DNA of 64,000 nt from Aureococcus anophagefferens (lineage: Eukaryota > Sar > Pelagophyceae > Pelagomonadales > Pelagomonadaceae), in assembly GCF_000186865.1 (NCBI RefSeq), contig NW_008705568.1:1102603-1166602 (forward strand), read 5' to 3'. Positions 27,441 to 36,620 of this stretch are shown here, piece after piece. Below the pieces are notes generated by a model. That model made no database searches and was not told the DNA's origin. It saw only the letters and a program-made list of their open reading frames with translations. Each line of letters starts with the position of its first letter. The stretch's first letter is position 1. The translations under genes were made by a program, and so were the position numbers.

Positions 27441-27869
27441 ATGTCCGACGTGAACGCGGTCATCGTTCAGCCCCTGAAGCAGTTCGTGAAGGACAGCGTA
27501 CACCTCGTGAAGAAATGCACGAAGCCCGACCGGAAAGAATTCACGCGGATCGCGTGGGCCACGGGCGTCGGTTTCCTGATCATGGGCGCGCCGCCGCGTC
27601 CTGCGATGTGCGCGGGTGTCGGGGCGCACGGATGGGCGCGCGCGCGAGACGGCCGGCGCGCCGACCGCGCGGCGCGCCTCGACGGGCTGCGCCGCCCGGG
27701 CCGGCCGCGCGCGCGCGCGCCTCTGAGGCGACCGCCGCGACGCGGCCGCCGCGACGCGGTCGGAGCCCGCGCCCCCCCCCCCGACCGCCCACGCGCCCCG
27801 CTCCTAGGTTTCGTCGGCTTCTTCGTCAAGCTGATCCACATCCCCATCAACAACATCCTGATGACCTAG
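27441..27869 (+). CDS. SEC61G: Sec61 gamma subunit of the ER translocon (2 exons)
   Basis: Tail-anchored third subunit of the Sec61 channel that clamps the alpha subunit in the ER membrane. Exon 1 (27441-27585) encodes MSDVNAVIVQPLKQFVKDSV...EFTRIAWATGVGFLIMG and exon 2 (27808-27869) FVGFFVKLIHIPINNILMT. Together they give 68 residues, the human length, with the conserved KKCTKPDRKEF and the single transmembrane helix. The 222-bp intron starts GC (ATGG|GCGCGCC) and ends CCTAG. It has no stop in frame, so unspliced reading gives a misleading longer protein full of Arg and Pro. No target duplication flanks it, so it is not an introner. Confidence 0.95.
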   Translation: MSDVNAVIVQPLKQFVKDSVHLVKKCTKPDRKEFTRIAWATGVGFLIMGAPPRPAMCAGVGAHGWARARDGRRADRAARLDGLRRPGRPRARAPLRRPPRRGRRDAVGARAPPPDRPRAPLLGFVGFFVKLIHIPINNILMT

Positions 27870-27917
27870 CGGCGCGGTGTCGCCGGTCGCCGGTCGCCTA
27901 AGGCCGCCGGAAAGGAG

Positions 27918-30105
27918 TTAGGGTAGCAGGGTGCCGCCGTTGGCGAGGATGGACTTGCGCATGTCGATGTTGGCCTTGTAGATGGCCCGCTCGCGCTGGT
28001 CGTGGCTGTTCGTGTTGTCCGAGAGGGCCGCGAGGGACTGGGCGATCCAGGGCTCGATGAGCAGCGCGCACGCGTCCCGCTCGTTGAGCACCGCGAGCGC
28101 GTAGGGCGAGAAGCCGTGGCGGTTCCGCTCGGCGACGACGAGGCGGATGGGCGTGTGCTTGAGCAGCACGCGCATGGCCCACTCGCAGCCGACCTCGGCG
28201 ACGTAGTGGAGCAGCGAGTTGCCCTCGCGCGTGCGGTCGCGCGCGACGTCGTCGACGCCGATCTTCCGCACCTCCGCGTCGAACTTGTGCTCGCCGTTGA
28301 GGTCGACGATGGGCAGCTCGTGGATGACGAGGCGCCAGTGCACGTCGCGCGGGTGGCGCGGGAGCTTGAGGTGGCGGAGCTGGGGGGGCGCGGTCTTGGC
28401 GACCTCGTTCTCGTGGCGCGTCATCGGCTCGCCGAGCTGCCGCTTGAGCCAGTCCTTCTTCTTCTCGCTCAGCGCCGTGACGCCCCGCTTCCGGCCCACG
28501 AGGCCCCGCGCGTAGTCCACGAACTCGAACTTGTCCATGGGCTGGAGGTCGTGGCCGTGGCCTGTGTGGAAATCAACCAGTGAGCTGGGACGTCCCGACC
28601 AAACTTTGAACTTCTCTAGCTCGGCCACATCGAAGTCGATTCGGCTGATTTTTGGACGAATCGATCGCTCTCGTCGAGTTCTCGAAGCAGAGCTGAAGAG
28701 GCTGGTCCAAATCGTTCGATTACGCGCACATTGAAGTCGGGTTGAAGATTTGAGTTCCACGCGGGCCGCGGCGGTCGCTCGTCGCGAAGGCGAAGCGGAG
28801 CTCGTTGAGGAACTTGGACGGCTTCTTCCCGCGCGCGTTCTCGTTGAGCGCGTCGAGGAGCTCGTGGTGCTCCAGCAGCCCGTTCTTGTCGTCGTCGGCC
28901 CGCGCGAAGAGCGCCTCGACCTCGAGGACCTTCGCGTGGGAGAGGTACTTCTGCGTGTTCAGCGACGCCTTCGTCTGCTCGACGATCAAATTCCCGACGC
29001 CGCCCTTGACGATCTCCTGCATGGCGATGATCTGCAGGAACTCGGGCAGCGCGATGCAGCCGTCGTCGTCCTGCGGGACCTTGGCCATGTAGCGCCGGCA
29101 GTCCGCGAGCGTCACGCCGCCGCGGTGGCCCCGGAGCCCGTGGAAGAGCTCCTGGACGTCGATGCCGCCGTTGCCGTCGATGTCGAAGGAGTCGAAGAGG
29201 TCGCTGTAGTGCGCGACCTGGTCCGCGGAGAGCACGCGCGTCGACTGGCGCCGGAGCTTGCCCTCGCCGAGCGTCGCGAGCGCCTGGACCTTGTCCTGGT
29301 GCTCGTGGCCCGCCTCGTCGTGGATCGCGAGGAGGCGCACGAACTCCGCGAAGTCGACGACGCCGTCGCCGTTCTTGTCGACCTCGCCGATGAGGGATTG
29401 GACCTCGGCGTCGCTGCACTTCTGGCCCGCGCGCGACAGGGCCCCGCGCACCTCCTCGGCGTCGAGCGTGCCGTTGCCGTCCGTGTCGCAGGCCGCGAAG
29501 ATGGCGCGGTACTCGCCGATGAGGTTCGCGCTCAGGTGGCCGGCCTTCTGCGACTTGTGGTGGAGCGTGTCCGTGCCCAGCAGCGCCGACATGGACGACC
29601 GGCGCCGCATGGACGAGCCGCGGCGCTTCAGCGCGGGCCGGCCGTCGGCCGCCGACGGCCGCTTCTCGAAGAGGTTCTTCATCGACGACGACAGGCTGCC
29701 CCGCCGCGGCGCGGCGTCGGTTCCCTTCTCCCGGGCGCCGAAGAGCTTCCGCACGGAGCTCGACACGCCCAGCGACGGCCGCCGGTCGGCCGCGGCGCGC
29801 GCCGCGGGCTCGGCCGCGGTCCGCGCGCCCGGGTCGCCGCGCGCCGCCGGCGGCGGGGCCGGCGCCGCCGCCGGACCCTTGTCCGCGGAGCCGCCGAAGA
29901 GGGTCCGCAGCGACGAGTTGATGCCCAGGCTCGCGCGCTTCGCCTTGGCCGGCGCCGCCGTGGCCGGCGCCGCCTTGGCCGGCGCCGCCGGCTCCTTGGA
30001 CGCGCCGCCGCCGTTGATGTCGTCCCAGAGCGCGTGGAAGTCGAAGTCGCCCAAGTCCGCCAGCGGGTTCTTGGATTTCGTCGTCTGCGACGAGCGCTTC
30101 GGCAT
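27918..30105 (-). CDS. multi-EF-hand protein with C-terminal ankyrin-like region (2 exons)
   Basis: Exons 30105-28773 and 28561-27918 give 658 residues. Residues 1-180 are basic, Ser-rich and disordered, with repeated SLG(V/I)-S-S-LF motifs that look like short linear docking sites. EF-hands follow: loops DTDGNGTLDAEE, DKNGDGVVDFAE, DIDGNGGIDVQE, QDDDGCIALPE and DDDKNGLLEHHE, and a sixth, weaker unit cut by the introner (FATSDR|HGHDLQPMDKFEF). The end (about 560-640) has GNSLLHYVAEVGCEWAMRVLL and NRHGFSPYALAVLNERDACALL, matching ankyrin helices. A calcium-responsive scaffold is likely. The start is 105 bp from the divergent tyrosinase start. Confidence 0.82.
28562..28764. mobile_element. introner element, family B (203 bp), reversed orientation, forms intron 28562-28772
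   Basis: The left end CTGTGTGGAAATCAAC matches the family-B repeat; the right end is degraded (TTTGAGTTCCACGCGG). Target copies GCCGTGGC (28554-28561) and GCCGCGGC (28765-28772) differ by one base. Relative to its host gene it is inverted compared with the copy at 3388-3589, yet it is still removed in frame (phase 1), because each end supplies a CAG. Confidence 0.85.
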
Positions 30106-30192
30106 GGCCGAGGGCTCCCCCACCTTTTCGGACGGAGAGCTTGGATCGGGGGCTGCTCCATCGGCCCGGAATCCCAAATCAGTGACCTCGGT

Positions 30193-30201
30193 GGGCTGCC
30201 C
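30193..30201. promoter_or_regulatory. GGGCTGCCC promoter element
   Basis: Within the 105-bp bidirectional promoter between the EF-hand/ankyrin gene (start 30105) and the tyrosinase gene (start 30211), only 9 bp before the latter ATG. This is the shortest distance of the set, so it may be a start-site or initiator element. Confidence 0.45.
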
Positions 30202-30210
30202 GCTCGCACG

Positions 30211-32156
30211 ATGGCCGACTACAAGACGTCGGCGGCGTTCGAGGAGGAGGTGGCGCCGCTCAGCGGCGCGTCCCCGGCGGTCGCCGCGCCGGCGACGTCC
30301 GGGTCCCTGAAGAAGGCGGCGCTCGCGCTCTCCGCCGTCGGCGGCTTCGTCGCCGTCGTCGGCGGCGCCCGGGCCTACGCCGCGCCGAAGCCGGCGCTCG
30401 CCGCCGTGCCGTCGGCGCACTTCGCCGTGTCCAACGAGTACACGGCCACGCGCGGCCTCGTCGGCGACGGCCGCCTCAAGTGGGAGCACATCGTCGAGCC
30501 CCATCGGGCGACGACGTTCACGGCGCTGGTCGACGGCGAGCCGTGCGGCGCGTGCGACGACGCCCTCTGGACCATCGACGGATCCTCCTACGCGGGCGCC
30601 GCGGCCCAGCACGCCTTCGAGCGCGCGGGGCTCCACGACGTGTCGCTCGTCGTGCCGAGCGAGGCGTCGCGTACGAGACGACGGTCATGTCCAAGTGGGT
30701 CCGGCGCGAGATCCGCGATCTGAGCGCCCACGACCGCGAGCGCTTCCTCAACGCGCTCCACACGCTCTGGTTCACGGACACGGCGACGGGCCAGCTCGCG
30801 TTCAACTCGACGAAGTACAAGGGCGCGGAGTACTTCATCCGCAAGCACCTCTACGGCGCGGCGTCGACGGAGTGCGACCACTGGCACGACAACGCGGGCC
30901 TCATGACGCACCACATGGCCTTTACTTTAGAATTAGAACAGTCGCTCCAGGCCATCAACGCCGACATCTCCGTGCCCTACTGGGAGTACAGTTTGGACGC
31001 GCAGATCTACGGCACGTCGTGGCAGGACAGCTTCATCTTCGGCGAGGGCTACTTCGGCGAGGCGTCGCCGACGAACGTGGAGCACACGGTGGCCACGGGC
31101 CGCTGGGCCTACACGCCCATCATGGCCAACGCGCGCGAGTACTCGAACATCACGAACCAGTGGGGTTTGCTGCGGAGCCCCTGGAACCAGGACCCCGTGC
31201 CCTACGTCCAGCGCCACAAGAAGATTTTGGGGGACGGCAACTACCAGCCGACCTTCCCGGGCTGCTCCGACTTCGACGAGGCCTTCACGACGACGTCCTT
31301 CAGCACGATCACGCCGTACCTCAACGGGCTCACGCACGGGCCCGTGCACCTCATGATCGGCGGCCAGTGGCACCAGAACTCGTCGGGCGCCGAGCGCTTC
31401 TGGGCCAACGAGGAGTCGAACTTCCTATTGATGTCCAAGGTGCTCTGGCGCCACGGCTTTGTGCGCTGCGACGACACGTGTACGGAGGGCGAGACGGATC
31501 TCAAGGACTGCACGTGCACGTGCCCGGCGGAGTACCTCGAGCGCTTCACGCCCTACGAGATCCTGACGACGGAGACGGGCATCCTCCACTGGCTGTCGTC
31601 CTATTCGCTCGGCAAGGTCTACTACGACGCGGCGGACGAGCTCTACCACATCGCGGGCTACACCAAGGAGCAGGAGATGAAGGCCTGGGGCGCGGTCTAC
31701 GAGGCCATGTGCGACCCGGGCTGGACGGGCGAGATGTTCACGTCCGGCGCGCCCGCGGACCCCGTCTTCTTCGTCATCCACACGACGGCGGAGCGGTTCC
31801 TGTGGACGCGGATCCTCAATTCCCTGGAGTCCCCGGAGAAGTGGCCCTTCGACCAGACCTGGGGCTACGACCACGACGTCTCGACGCCGTCGGACTACGG
31901 CGAGGTCTGCCACTGGGAGGGCGTCGAGGGCACGCTCAAGCTGCCGACGTGCAATAAGGCGACGTGCGCGGGCCACGACGAGAACGACGTGCTGCCCTTC
32001 GGCGACTTCATCTCCGGCGAGGACGACGCCTGGCCCTACTACACGAACAAGAAGTTCTGGAAGATGATGCAGCCCACGTCCGAGAAGCTCCCCTACACCT
32101 ACGACACGTTCTCCTACCCCTGGTGCTCCGACCTCGGCTACGACTGGTCGGCCTAG
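30211..32156 (+). CDS. tyrosinase-type copper oxidase, membrane-anchored, one frame break
   Basis: Copper-dependent oxidation of phenols. The N-terminal part (30211 to about 30665, MADYKTSAAFEEEV) has one hydrophobic anchor (LALSAVGGFVAVVGGARAYA) and an ectodomain with CGACDDALW. Near 30660 the frame shifts by one base and continues VAYETTVMSKWVRREIRDLSAHDRERFLNALHTL, then the CuA region (ECDHWHDNAGLMTHHMAF ... ISVPYWEYS) and CuB ligands (LTHGPVHLMIGGQWH and DPVFFVIHTTAERFLWTR). Cys-rich insertions (CDDTCTEGETDLKDCTCTCPAEY) may form disulfides. The length (~645 codons) suits a secreted or membrane enzyme. Substrate unknown; such genes are often expanded in this algal group. Confidence 0.85.
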
Positions 32157-32208
32157 GTCGCTCCGCCCCTCGCGTCGCTCCTCTCCCCGCCCCTTAACCA
32201 AGCACCCC

Positions 32209-33230
32209 TCACCAGGGCGAGAAGGCGAGGGTCCGGTCGATGGCGGCGATCCAGTGCGCGGCCGCGAGGTGCGCGAGGCCCGAGCCCGACGCGTCGCCGA
32301 TCTCGGGGATGGCGATGCCGTTCAACGCGAAGCTCGGCGTGCCGTAGACGCCCCTGAGGACCGTGCGCTTCCACTCGGCCTTGGCGTTCCAGAACGCGGC
32401 GGGCATGCCGTGCGCGTCGCCGGCGGCCGCGAGCTGCGCCGAGAACGCCGTCACGTTCGCGCCGACCTTCGCGGCGAAGCGCTCCGCCTGGTACGCCGCG
32501 CGCTCGCGCACGGACATGTTCAGGGCCCAGGCCATCTTGAACGCCGGCTGCTCGTCGTAGACGAGGAAGAAAAAGTCCCAGAACTTCTCCGGGCTCGCGA
32601 GCTTCACGGCGTGCAGGCCCCAGGCCAGGTCGAAGTCGCCGTCGATGTCGCTGAGCGGCGCCAGCCGGACGCGCACCTCCACCTCGCCCTCGTAGTGCGC
32701 CGCGACGGCGCGAAGCGCCGGGAGGGCCTGGGCAGCAAAAGGGTGATTCAACGTCGCTTCAACGTGAGTGTTCCGCGTGCGCGCGTTCCGAAAAAAGCAT
32801 CCACGCTTCGAGACCGTTCCGAGAGATGATCGCTCGTCCAAAAATCAGCCGAAACGAGTGGGAAACGGCCGAGATATGAGCCTTTGAAGTTGGGAATTTC
32901 GCTCTCTTTTGCTGCCCTGGGGAGGGCCGCGCGCGTGTCCTCGCAGAGCGGCGACACGTAGACGTCAAACACGTGCGCCGCCGTCGCGTTCGACAGGCGG
33001 TGGCCGACGTCGGGCGTCGCGGCGAGGTAGGGGATCGAGGGGACGATGGCGCCGTGGGAGTAGGCCACGCTGCCGTCGTCGTTGAGGTGCACGGTCTCGA
33101 CGCCCGCGAGGTCGCCGAGGCTCACGGTGCCGACGTCGCCTTTCTCCGAGACGTGCGGCCCGCGCGCGACGATGGGCTGCGCCGTCGCCGACGCGAGCCA
33201 TAGGGCGAATGCGAGAGCATGGGCAGCCAT
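32209..33230 (-). CDS. secreted thioredoxin-fold (DsbA-like) protein (2 exons)
   Basis: Exons 33230-32928 and 32727-32209 give 273 residues. A clear signal peptide (MAAHALAFALWLASATAQ) precedes a mature domain. It has the first strand VFDVYVSPLCEDTRA, where a DsbA/HCCA-isomerase thioredoxin fold puts its active-site turn; only one Cys is present instead of CxxC. A helical insert follows (FWDFFFLVYDEQPAFKMAWALNMSVRERA), then the cis-Pro strand GVYGTPSFALNG and a final helix. A single-Cys, GST-kappa/DsbA-like role in the secretory pathway is likely; activity is uncertain. The start codon overlaps a GGGCAGCC sequence. Confidence 0.75.
32728..32919. mobile_element. introner element, family A (192 bp), forms intron 32728-32927
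   Basis: The ends are CTGGGCAGCAAAAG and CTTTTGCTGCCCTG. The target duplication GGGAGGGC is at 32720-32727 and 32920-32927. Splicing in phase 0 joins DTRA to ALPALRAVAAH in the thioredoxin-fold gene; the donor is GC (GCG|GCCCTCCC). It is nearly identical to the copies at 9101 and 10291, so it is recent. Confidence 0.92.
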
Positions 33231-33369
33231 CGCCTCAAAGCGGTGTTCTAGATTCGGTTGTTTGAGGTGTACTTGCCGGAAACGAGCAGCGCGAACCTTC
33301 GCGCGTCCAGCTTCGCGCTCTCTGTGCGCTTCGTAAGCTTCGGCTCCGTGCTCAAGCTTGGACTCCACA

Positions 33370-33708
33370 ATGCAGCAGCAGCAAGGACTCAATTATAGTG
33401 AGGACGCCCTGCGGGAGGCGGCCGCGCGGCGCCACCGCGAGGCGCTCGCCGCGCTCCCGCCGGGCTGGAAGCTTTACCGTCGTGAAAAGGACAACAAGCC
33501 CTACTACCACAATGCGGAGACAGGACAGACGGTCTGGCAGCACCCGGGCGGCTGGACTCCGTCGATTTTGTCCGCCTCGGCCATCTCCGTCGGTCTCAAG
33601 GGTTCATTCGCGAAGCTATCCGTCTGCGGTGGCGGCGGCAAGTCAGAGCTCGCGTCGCAAGACCCGGCGCCGCGCAACATCCACATGCCTAAGCCCCTCG
33701 CGTACTGA
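33370..33708 (+). CDS. small WW-domain protein, 112 aa
   Basis: MQQQQGLNYSEDALREAAARRHREALAA, then a WW domain from LPPGWKLYRREKDNKPYYHN to TVWQHP (about 29-62), with both signature Trp residues. The Ser/Gly-rich C-terminus carries no further domain. It binds Pro-rich peptides; the target is unknown. ATG 33370 is the first ATG (a TTG lies 12 bases upstream). It is divergent from the thioredoxin-fold gene across 139 bp. Confidence 0.75.
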   Translation: MQQQQGLNYSEDALREAAARRHREALAALPPGWKLYRREKDNKPYYHNAETGQTVWQHPGGWTPSILSASAISVGLKGSFAKLSVCGGGGKSELASQDPAPRNIHMPKPLAY

Positions 33709-33900
33709 ACGCGACGCGCTGCGCGCTCGGCGCGCGGCCGCGACTCGCTCGCGCCGCTCGGCCGCGCCGCGGCGCCTTCGCGGCGTCCGCTCGGCCGCGC
33801 CTTCGCCCGCGCCTCCGCTGGCGCCCGACCCGACGCGCACCGAAAAGCACCCACCCCTGTCTGTTGTAAGCGTACGATCGAAACACCATTAAGCGCGCCG

Positions 33901-35379
33901 CTAGAGCTCGTCGAAGGCGACGTCGCCGAGCTGGTTGGACCAGGACTCGAGGATGGGGACGGCCTTGGGCGGGAGGACCGTGACGACGGTGCCCGGCCGC
34001 GTCTCGCCGCCGAGGCGCCGGCCCGTGCGCCCCGCGACGTGGAGGTAGGACGCCGGCGTCGCCGGGAGCCCCACGGAGAAGACCGCGTCGACGCCGTCGA
34101 AGTGGAGCCCCCGCGCGGAGTCCTCGAAGGTCACGAAGACGGGCGCGGCGGCGGACGCGGCGCCGCTCGCGGCCGCGGCGAAGGACCCGGCGACGCGCGC
34201 GTGGCCGCCGTCGAGCACCGCCCGCAGGTCCGTCGGGCCCGGCGCGGCGTCCTTGACCGCGCGCTTGTCCAAATTCAGCGCCGAATGCAACGGCTCCGCG
34301 GGCACGCCGGCCTTGTCCAGGGACGACACGGCGTCCTTGACCGTGAAGCCCGACGCCGCCGAGAGGAAGACGAGCGCCGACGTGGGCGCCAGCGCCTCCG
34401 CGGCTTTCGCGACGCGGCGCATCGTCACGTCCAACGACGCGCCCTTCTCCACCGTCGCGTAGCGGTGGGCGACGCAGCTCGGCACGACGACGGACCGCGA
34501 CTTCTGCTCCGCCTCGGCCTCGCCAACCCGAAAGAGGTCGAGGGGCGCCTCGGACCAGCGGCCGTAGGGGTCCTGGCGGAGCACGGACCGGAGCGCGTCG
34601 CGCGTCGCGCGCGACGCCGTCGCCGACGCGGCGACGACCTGGAGCTCGGGCCGCGGGTTCGCCTTGACGACGAAGCGCAAGACGTCCTCCGCGGGCGAGT
34701 TCGCCGCCTGGCGCTTCTCCGTGAGCTGCTTCTTCTTTTTTCCCGTCTGCGCGGCGCGCTTCTTCGTGCCCGCGGAGCGGTAGTCCTTCTTTTTGGGTGG
34801 CAGGAGGGCGTCGACCTCGTCGAGGACGACGGCGCCGAACGCCGCCGCCTTCTTGCCGAGGACCTTGTAGGCGGAGAACGCGTCGAGCGCCTCCTTCGGC
34901 GTCGCGACGACGACGCGTGCGGCCTTCAACGCGTCGGCCGTCGTCGCCGCGCCGACGACGAGGAGCTGCACCTTCGACTCGTCGCCGACGATGCCCGCGG
35001 CGTCCGCCGCGAGCTGCAGCGCCAGCTCGCGCGTCGGCGCGAGCACGAGCACGGCGGCCGCGACGTCGCCGCCGGCGTCGAGCGCCTCGAGCCGCGCGAC
35101 GGTCGGCAGCAGGAAGGCGACGGACTTGCCGCTGCCCGTCTCCGCGGCGAGCATGGCCGACGCGCCGCCGAGGAGCGGGCCCACGGCGGCCTCCTGGATC
35201 GGCGTCGGCGCGACGATGTTCCGCTCCCGGAGGGCCGCGACGAGGGACCCGGGCAGCTCCGGCGCGAGGTCCACGAAGGACGCTCCTACGCGGGTCCGCG
35301 GGCGGGCGCGGCAGGGGGTTTGCGGGGCCAGCAGGGCGCTCGCGCCGCACAGAAGTGCTGCGAACTTGAGCAGCATCAT
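33901..35379 (-). CDS. DEAD-box-type RNA helicase with plastid-like presequence
   Basis: The 492-residue product unwinds RNA using ATP. Visible motifs: Q (APTPIQ), I (AETGSGKS), Ia (APTRELALQ), II written LDEVDALL (DEVD instead of DEAD), III (ASATAS) and VI (HVAGRTGRRLGG). A Lys-rich insert (KKKDYRSAGTKKRAAQTGKKKKQ) follows motif II. The N-terminus MMLLKFAALLCGASALLAPQTPCRARPRTRVGASF is a signal peptide followed by an Arg-rich stretch, the bipartite layout of secondary-plastid precursors, so chloroplast RNA processing is inferred. ATG 35379 has a second ATG just after it. It is head-to-head with the 2OG oxygenase gene across 54 bp. Confidence 0.85.
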   Translation of the reverse strand: MMLLKFAALLCGASALLAPQTPCRARPRTRVGASFVDLAPELPGSLVAALRERNIVAPTPIQEAAVGPLLGGASAMLAAETGSGKSVAFLLPTVARLEALDAGGDVAAAVLVLAPTRELALQLAADAAGIVGDESKVQLLVVGAATTADALKAARVVVATPKEALDAFSAYKVLGKKAAAFGAVVLDEVDALLPPKKKDYRSAGTKKRAAQTGKKKKQLTEKRQAANSPAEDVLRFVVKANPRPELQVVAASATASRATRDALRSVLRQDPYGRWSEAPLDLFRVGEAEAEQKSRSVVVPSCVAHRYATVEKGASLDVTMRRVAKAAEALAPTSALVFLSAASGFTVKDAVSSLDKAGVPAEPLHSALNLDKRAVKDAAPGPTDLRAVLDGGHARVAGSFAAAASGAASAAAPVFVTFEDSARGLHFDGVDAVFSVGLPATPASYLHVAGRTGRRLGGETRPGTVVTVLPPKAVPILESWSNQLGDVAFDEL

Positions 35380-35433
35380 CGCTTGAGGCAGCGGCAACAA
35401 GTGGCAAACGTCTACCTCAAGCCGGCGCGCGCC

Positions 35434-36477
35434 ATGGCGTATGCGCAGCGCGCAACGCGGTTTTGGCGCGCAAACGCTGGCAAAAGAGTCCTCATAAACC
35501 CATCTAGTAACTTGACCAGCACCGCCGCGCCGCCGCCGCCGACGGACCTCGCCCTGCCGGACTTTAAAGCTGTGCTCTCCGACGCCACGGGCGACGCCCT
35601 CCGCACGCAGGGTTACGCCGTCGTCGATGGCGCTTTTGGTGAGACCTGGGCCCACTGCCTGCGCGACGACATCATCACGCTCGCGGAGCGGCGACAATTG
35701 GGCCGCAACCAGACGCACATCGTCGCCGCCGGCGAGACGCGCCTGCTCGAGAAGGACCGCATCTTCGAGGCGGAGCTCACGGCGCCGCGCGCGGAGGCGC
35801 CCTTCCTGACGCGCCTCTGGGCCGCGGCGGCGCTCAGGGAGCGGCTCTCGGCGCTGCTCGGGCGGACGCTAGGCCGCCAGACGCTCAAGGTGCAGGTCAA
35901 CGGCGGCGGCGGCGCGTGCTTCCCCCTCCACTTCGACAGCGACCCGCTCCTGGACGACCGCGTCGTGACCTGCATCGTCTACCTGAACCCGGACTGGGCG
36001 CCGGGCCACGGCGGCGAGCTCCGGCTCGTGCCGTTCCCCTACGCGGCGGCGACGGTCGACCCCCGCTTCGACCGGTTGGCGCTCTTTTCCTCGCCGGATC
36101 TCCTCCACCGCGTCCTGCCGTCGGCCGCGCCGCGCCTCTGCCTCACGCTCTGGTTCTACGCGAGCGAGCGCGCGGGCGCGGCGCCGCGGCCGCGGGACGA
36201 GCGGCCCGCCGGCGACGGCGACGACCCAGTGGCGGCGGCGCTCCGCGACCCGGCCCTGCGCCGCTACCTGGCGCGCTCGGTCTACGCGTCCGACTGGGTC
36301 CGCTCCATCGAGGAGTCGCACGCGCCGTCGGCCGCGCGCGACGCCGCGGTCGCGACGCACGCGGCGGACGTGCGGCGCATCGACGCGGCGCTCGCGCGGC
36401 GCGGCGTCGACCCGGCGGCCGTCGCGGCGCGGCTCCCCCTGTCGCGCGAGGACGTGGCGATCGACTGGTTCCGATAA
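35434..36477 (+). CDS. 2-oxoglutarate/Fe(II) dioxygenase (prolyl-hydroxylase-like)
   Basis: A 347-residue enzyme of the double-stranded beta-helix class. Iron ligands are visible as HFD in FPLHFDSDPLL and the later His in LLHRVLPS; the 2OG-binding Arg follows in RLCLTLWF. The core strand pattern CIVYLNPDWAPGHGGELRLVPFP is typical of prolyl-4-hydroxylase-like proteins (e.g. YbiX or EGLN relatives). The N-terminal region (AYAQRATRFWRANAGKRVLINPSSN) may be a targeting sequence. The C-terminal helix bundle (about 255-347) is extra. It shares a 54-bp bidirectional promoter with the helicase. Substrate unknown. Confidence 0.8.
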   Translation: MAYAQRATRFWRANAGKRVLINPSSNLTSTAAPPPPTDLALPDFKAVLSDATGDALRTQGYAVVDGAFGETWAHCLRDDIITLAERRQLGRNQTHIVAAGETRLLEKDRIFEAELTAPRAEAPFLTRLWAAAALRERLSALLGRTLGRQTLKVQVNGGGGACFPLHFDSDPLLDDRVVTCIVYLNPDWAPGHGGELRLVPFPYAAATVDPRFDRLALFSSPDLLHRVLPSAAPRLCLTLWFYASERAGAAPRPRDERPAGDGDDPVAAALRDPALRRYLARSVYASDWVRSIEESHAPSAARDAAVATHAADVRRIDAALARRGVDPAAVAARLPLSREDVAIDWFR

Positions 36478-36620
36478 TTGTTACCGACGAAGGCGCGCGC
36501 GCGGCGCGAGACCGCGGGCGGACTCGGCGCGGCGCCGCCGTCGGCGAAGCGGGAGCGAGCTGCGGTGCGGCGGGAGTGCGAGATGCGAGCGAAGCGACGG
36601 GCCGGGCCGGGCCGGTTTCG

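Noticed and set aside
27402..27869. Single-exon 155-residue protein at SEC61G
   Set aside because: The middle is Arg/Pro/Ala noise; removing a GC-AG intron gives an exact-length Sec61 gamma.
32209..32211. TGA of the thioredoxin-fold gene as a selenocysteine codon
   Set aside because: It follows a natural C-terminal helix, the next frame codons lead to an early stop without family sequence, and no SECIS-like stem was found downstream.
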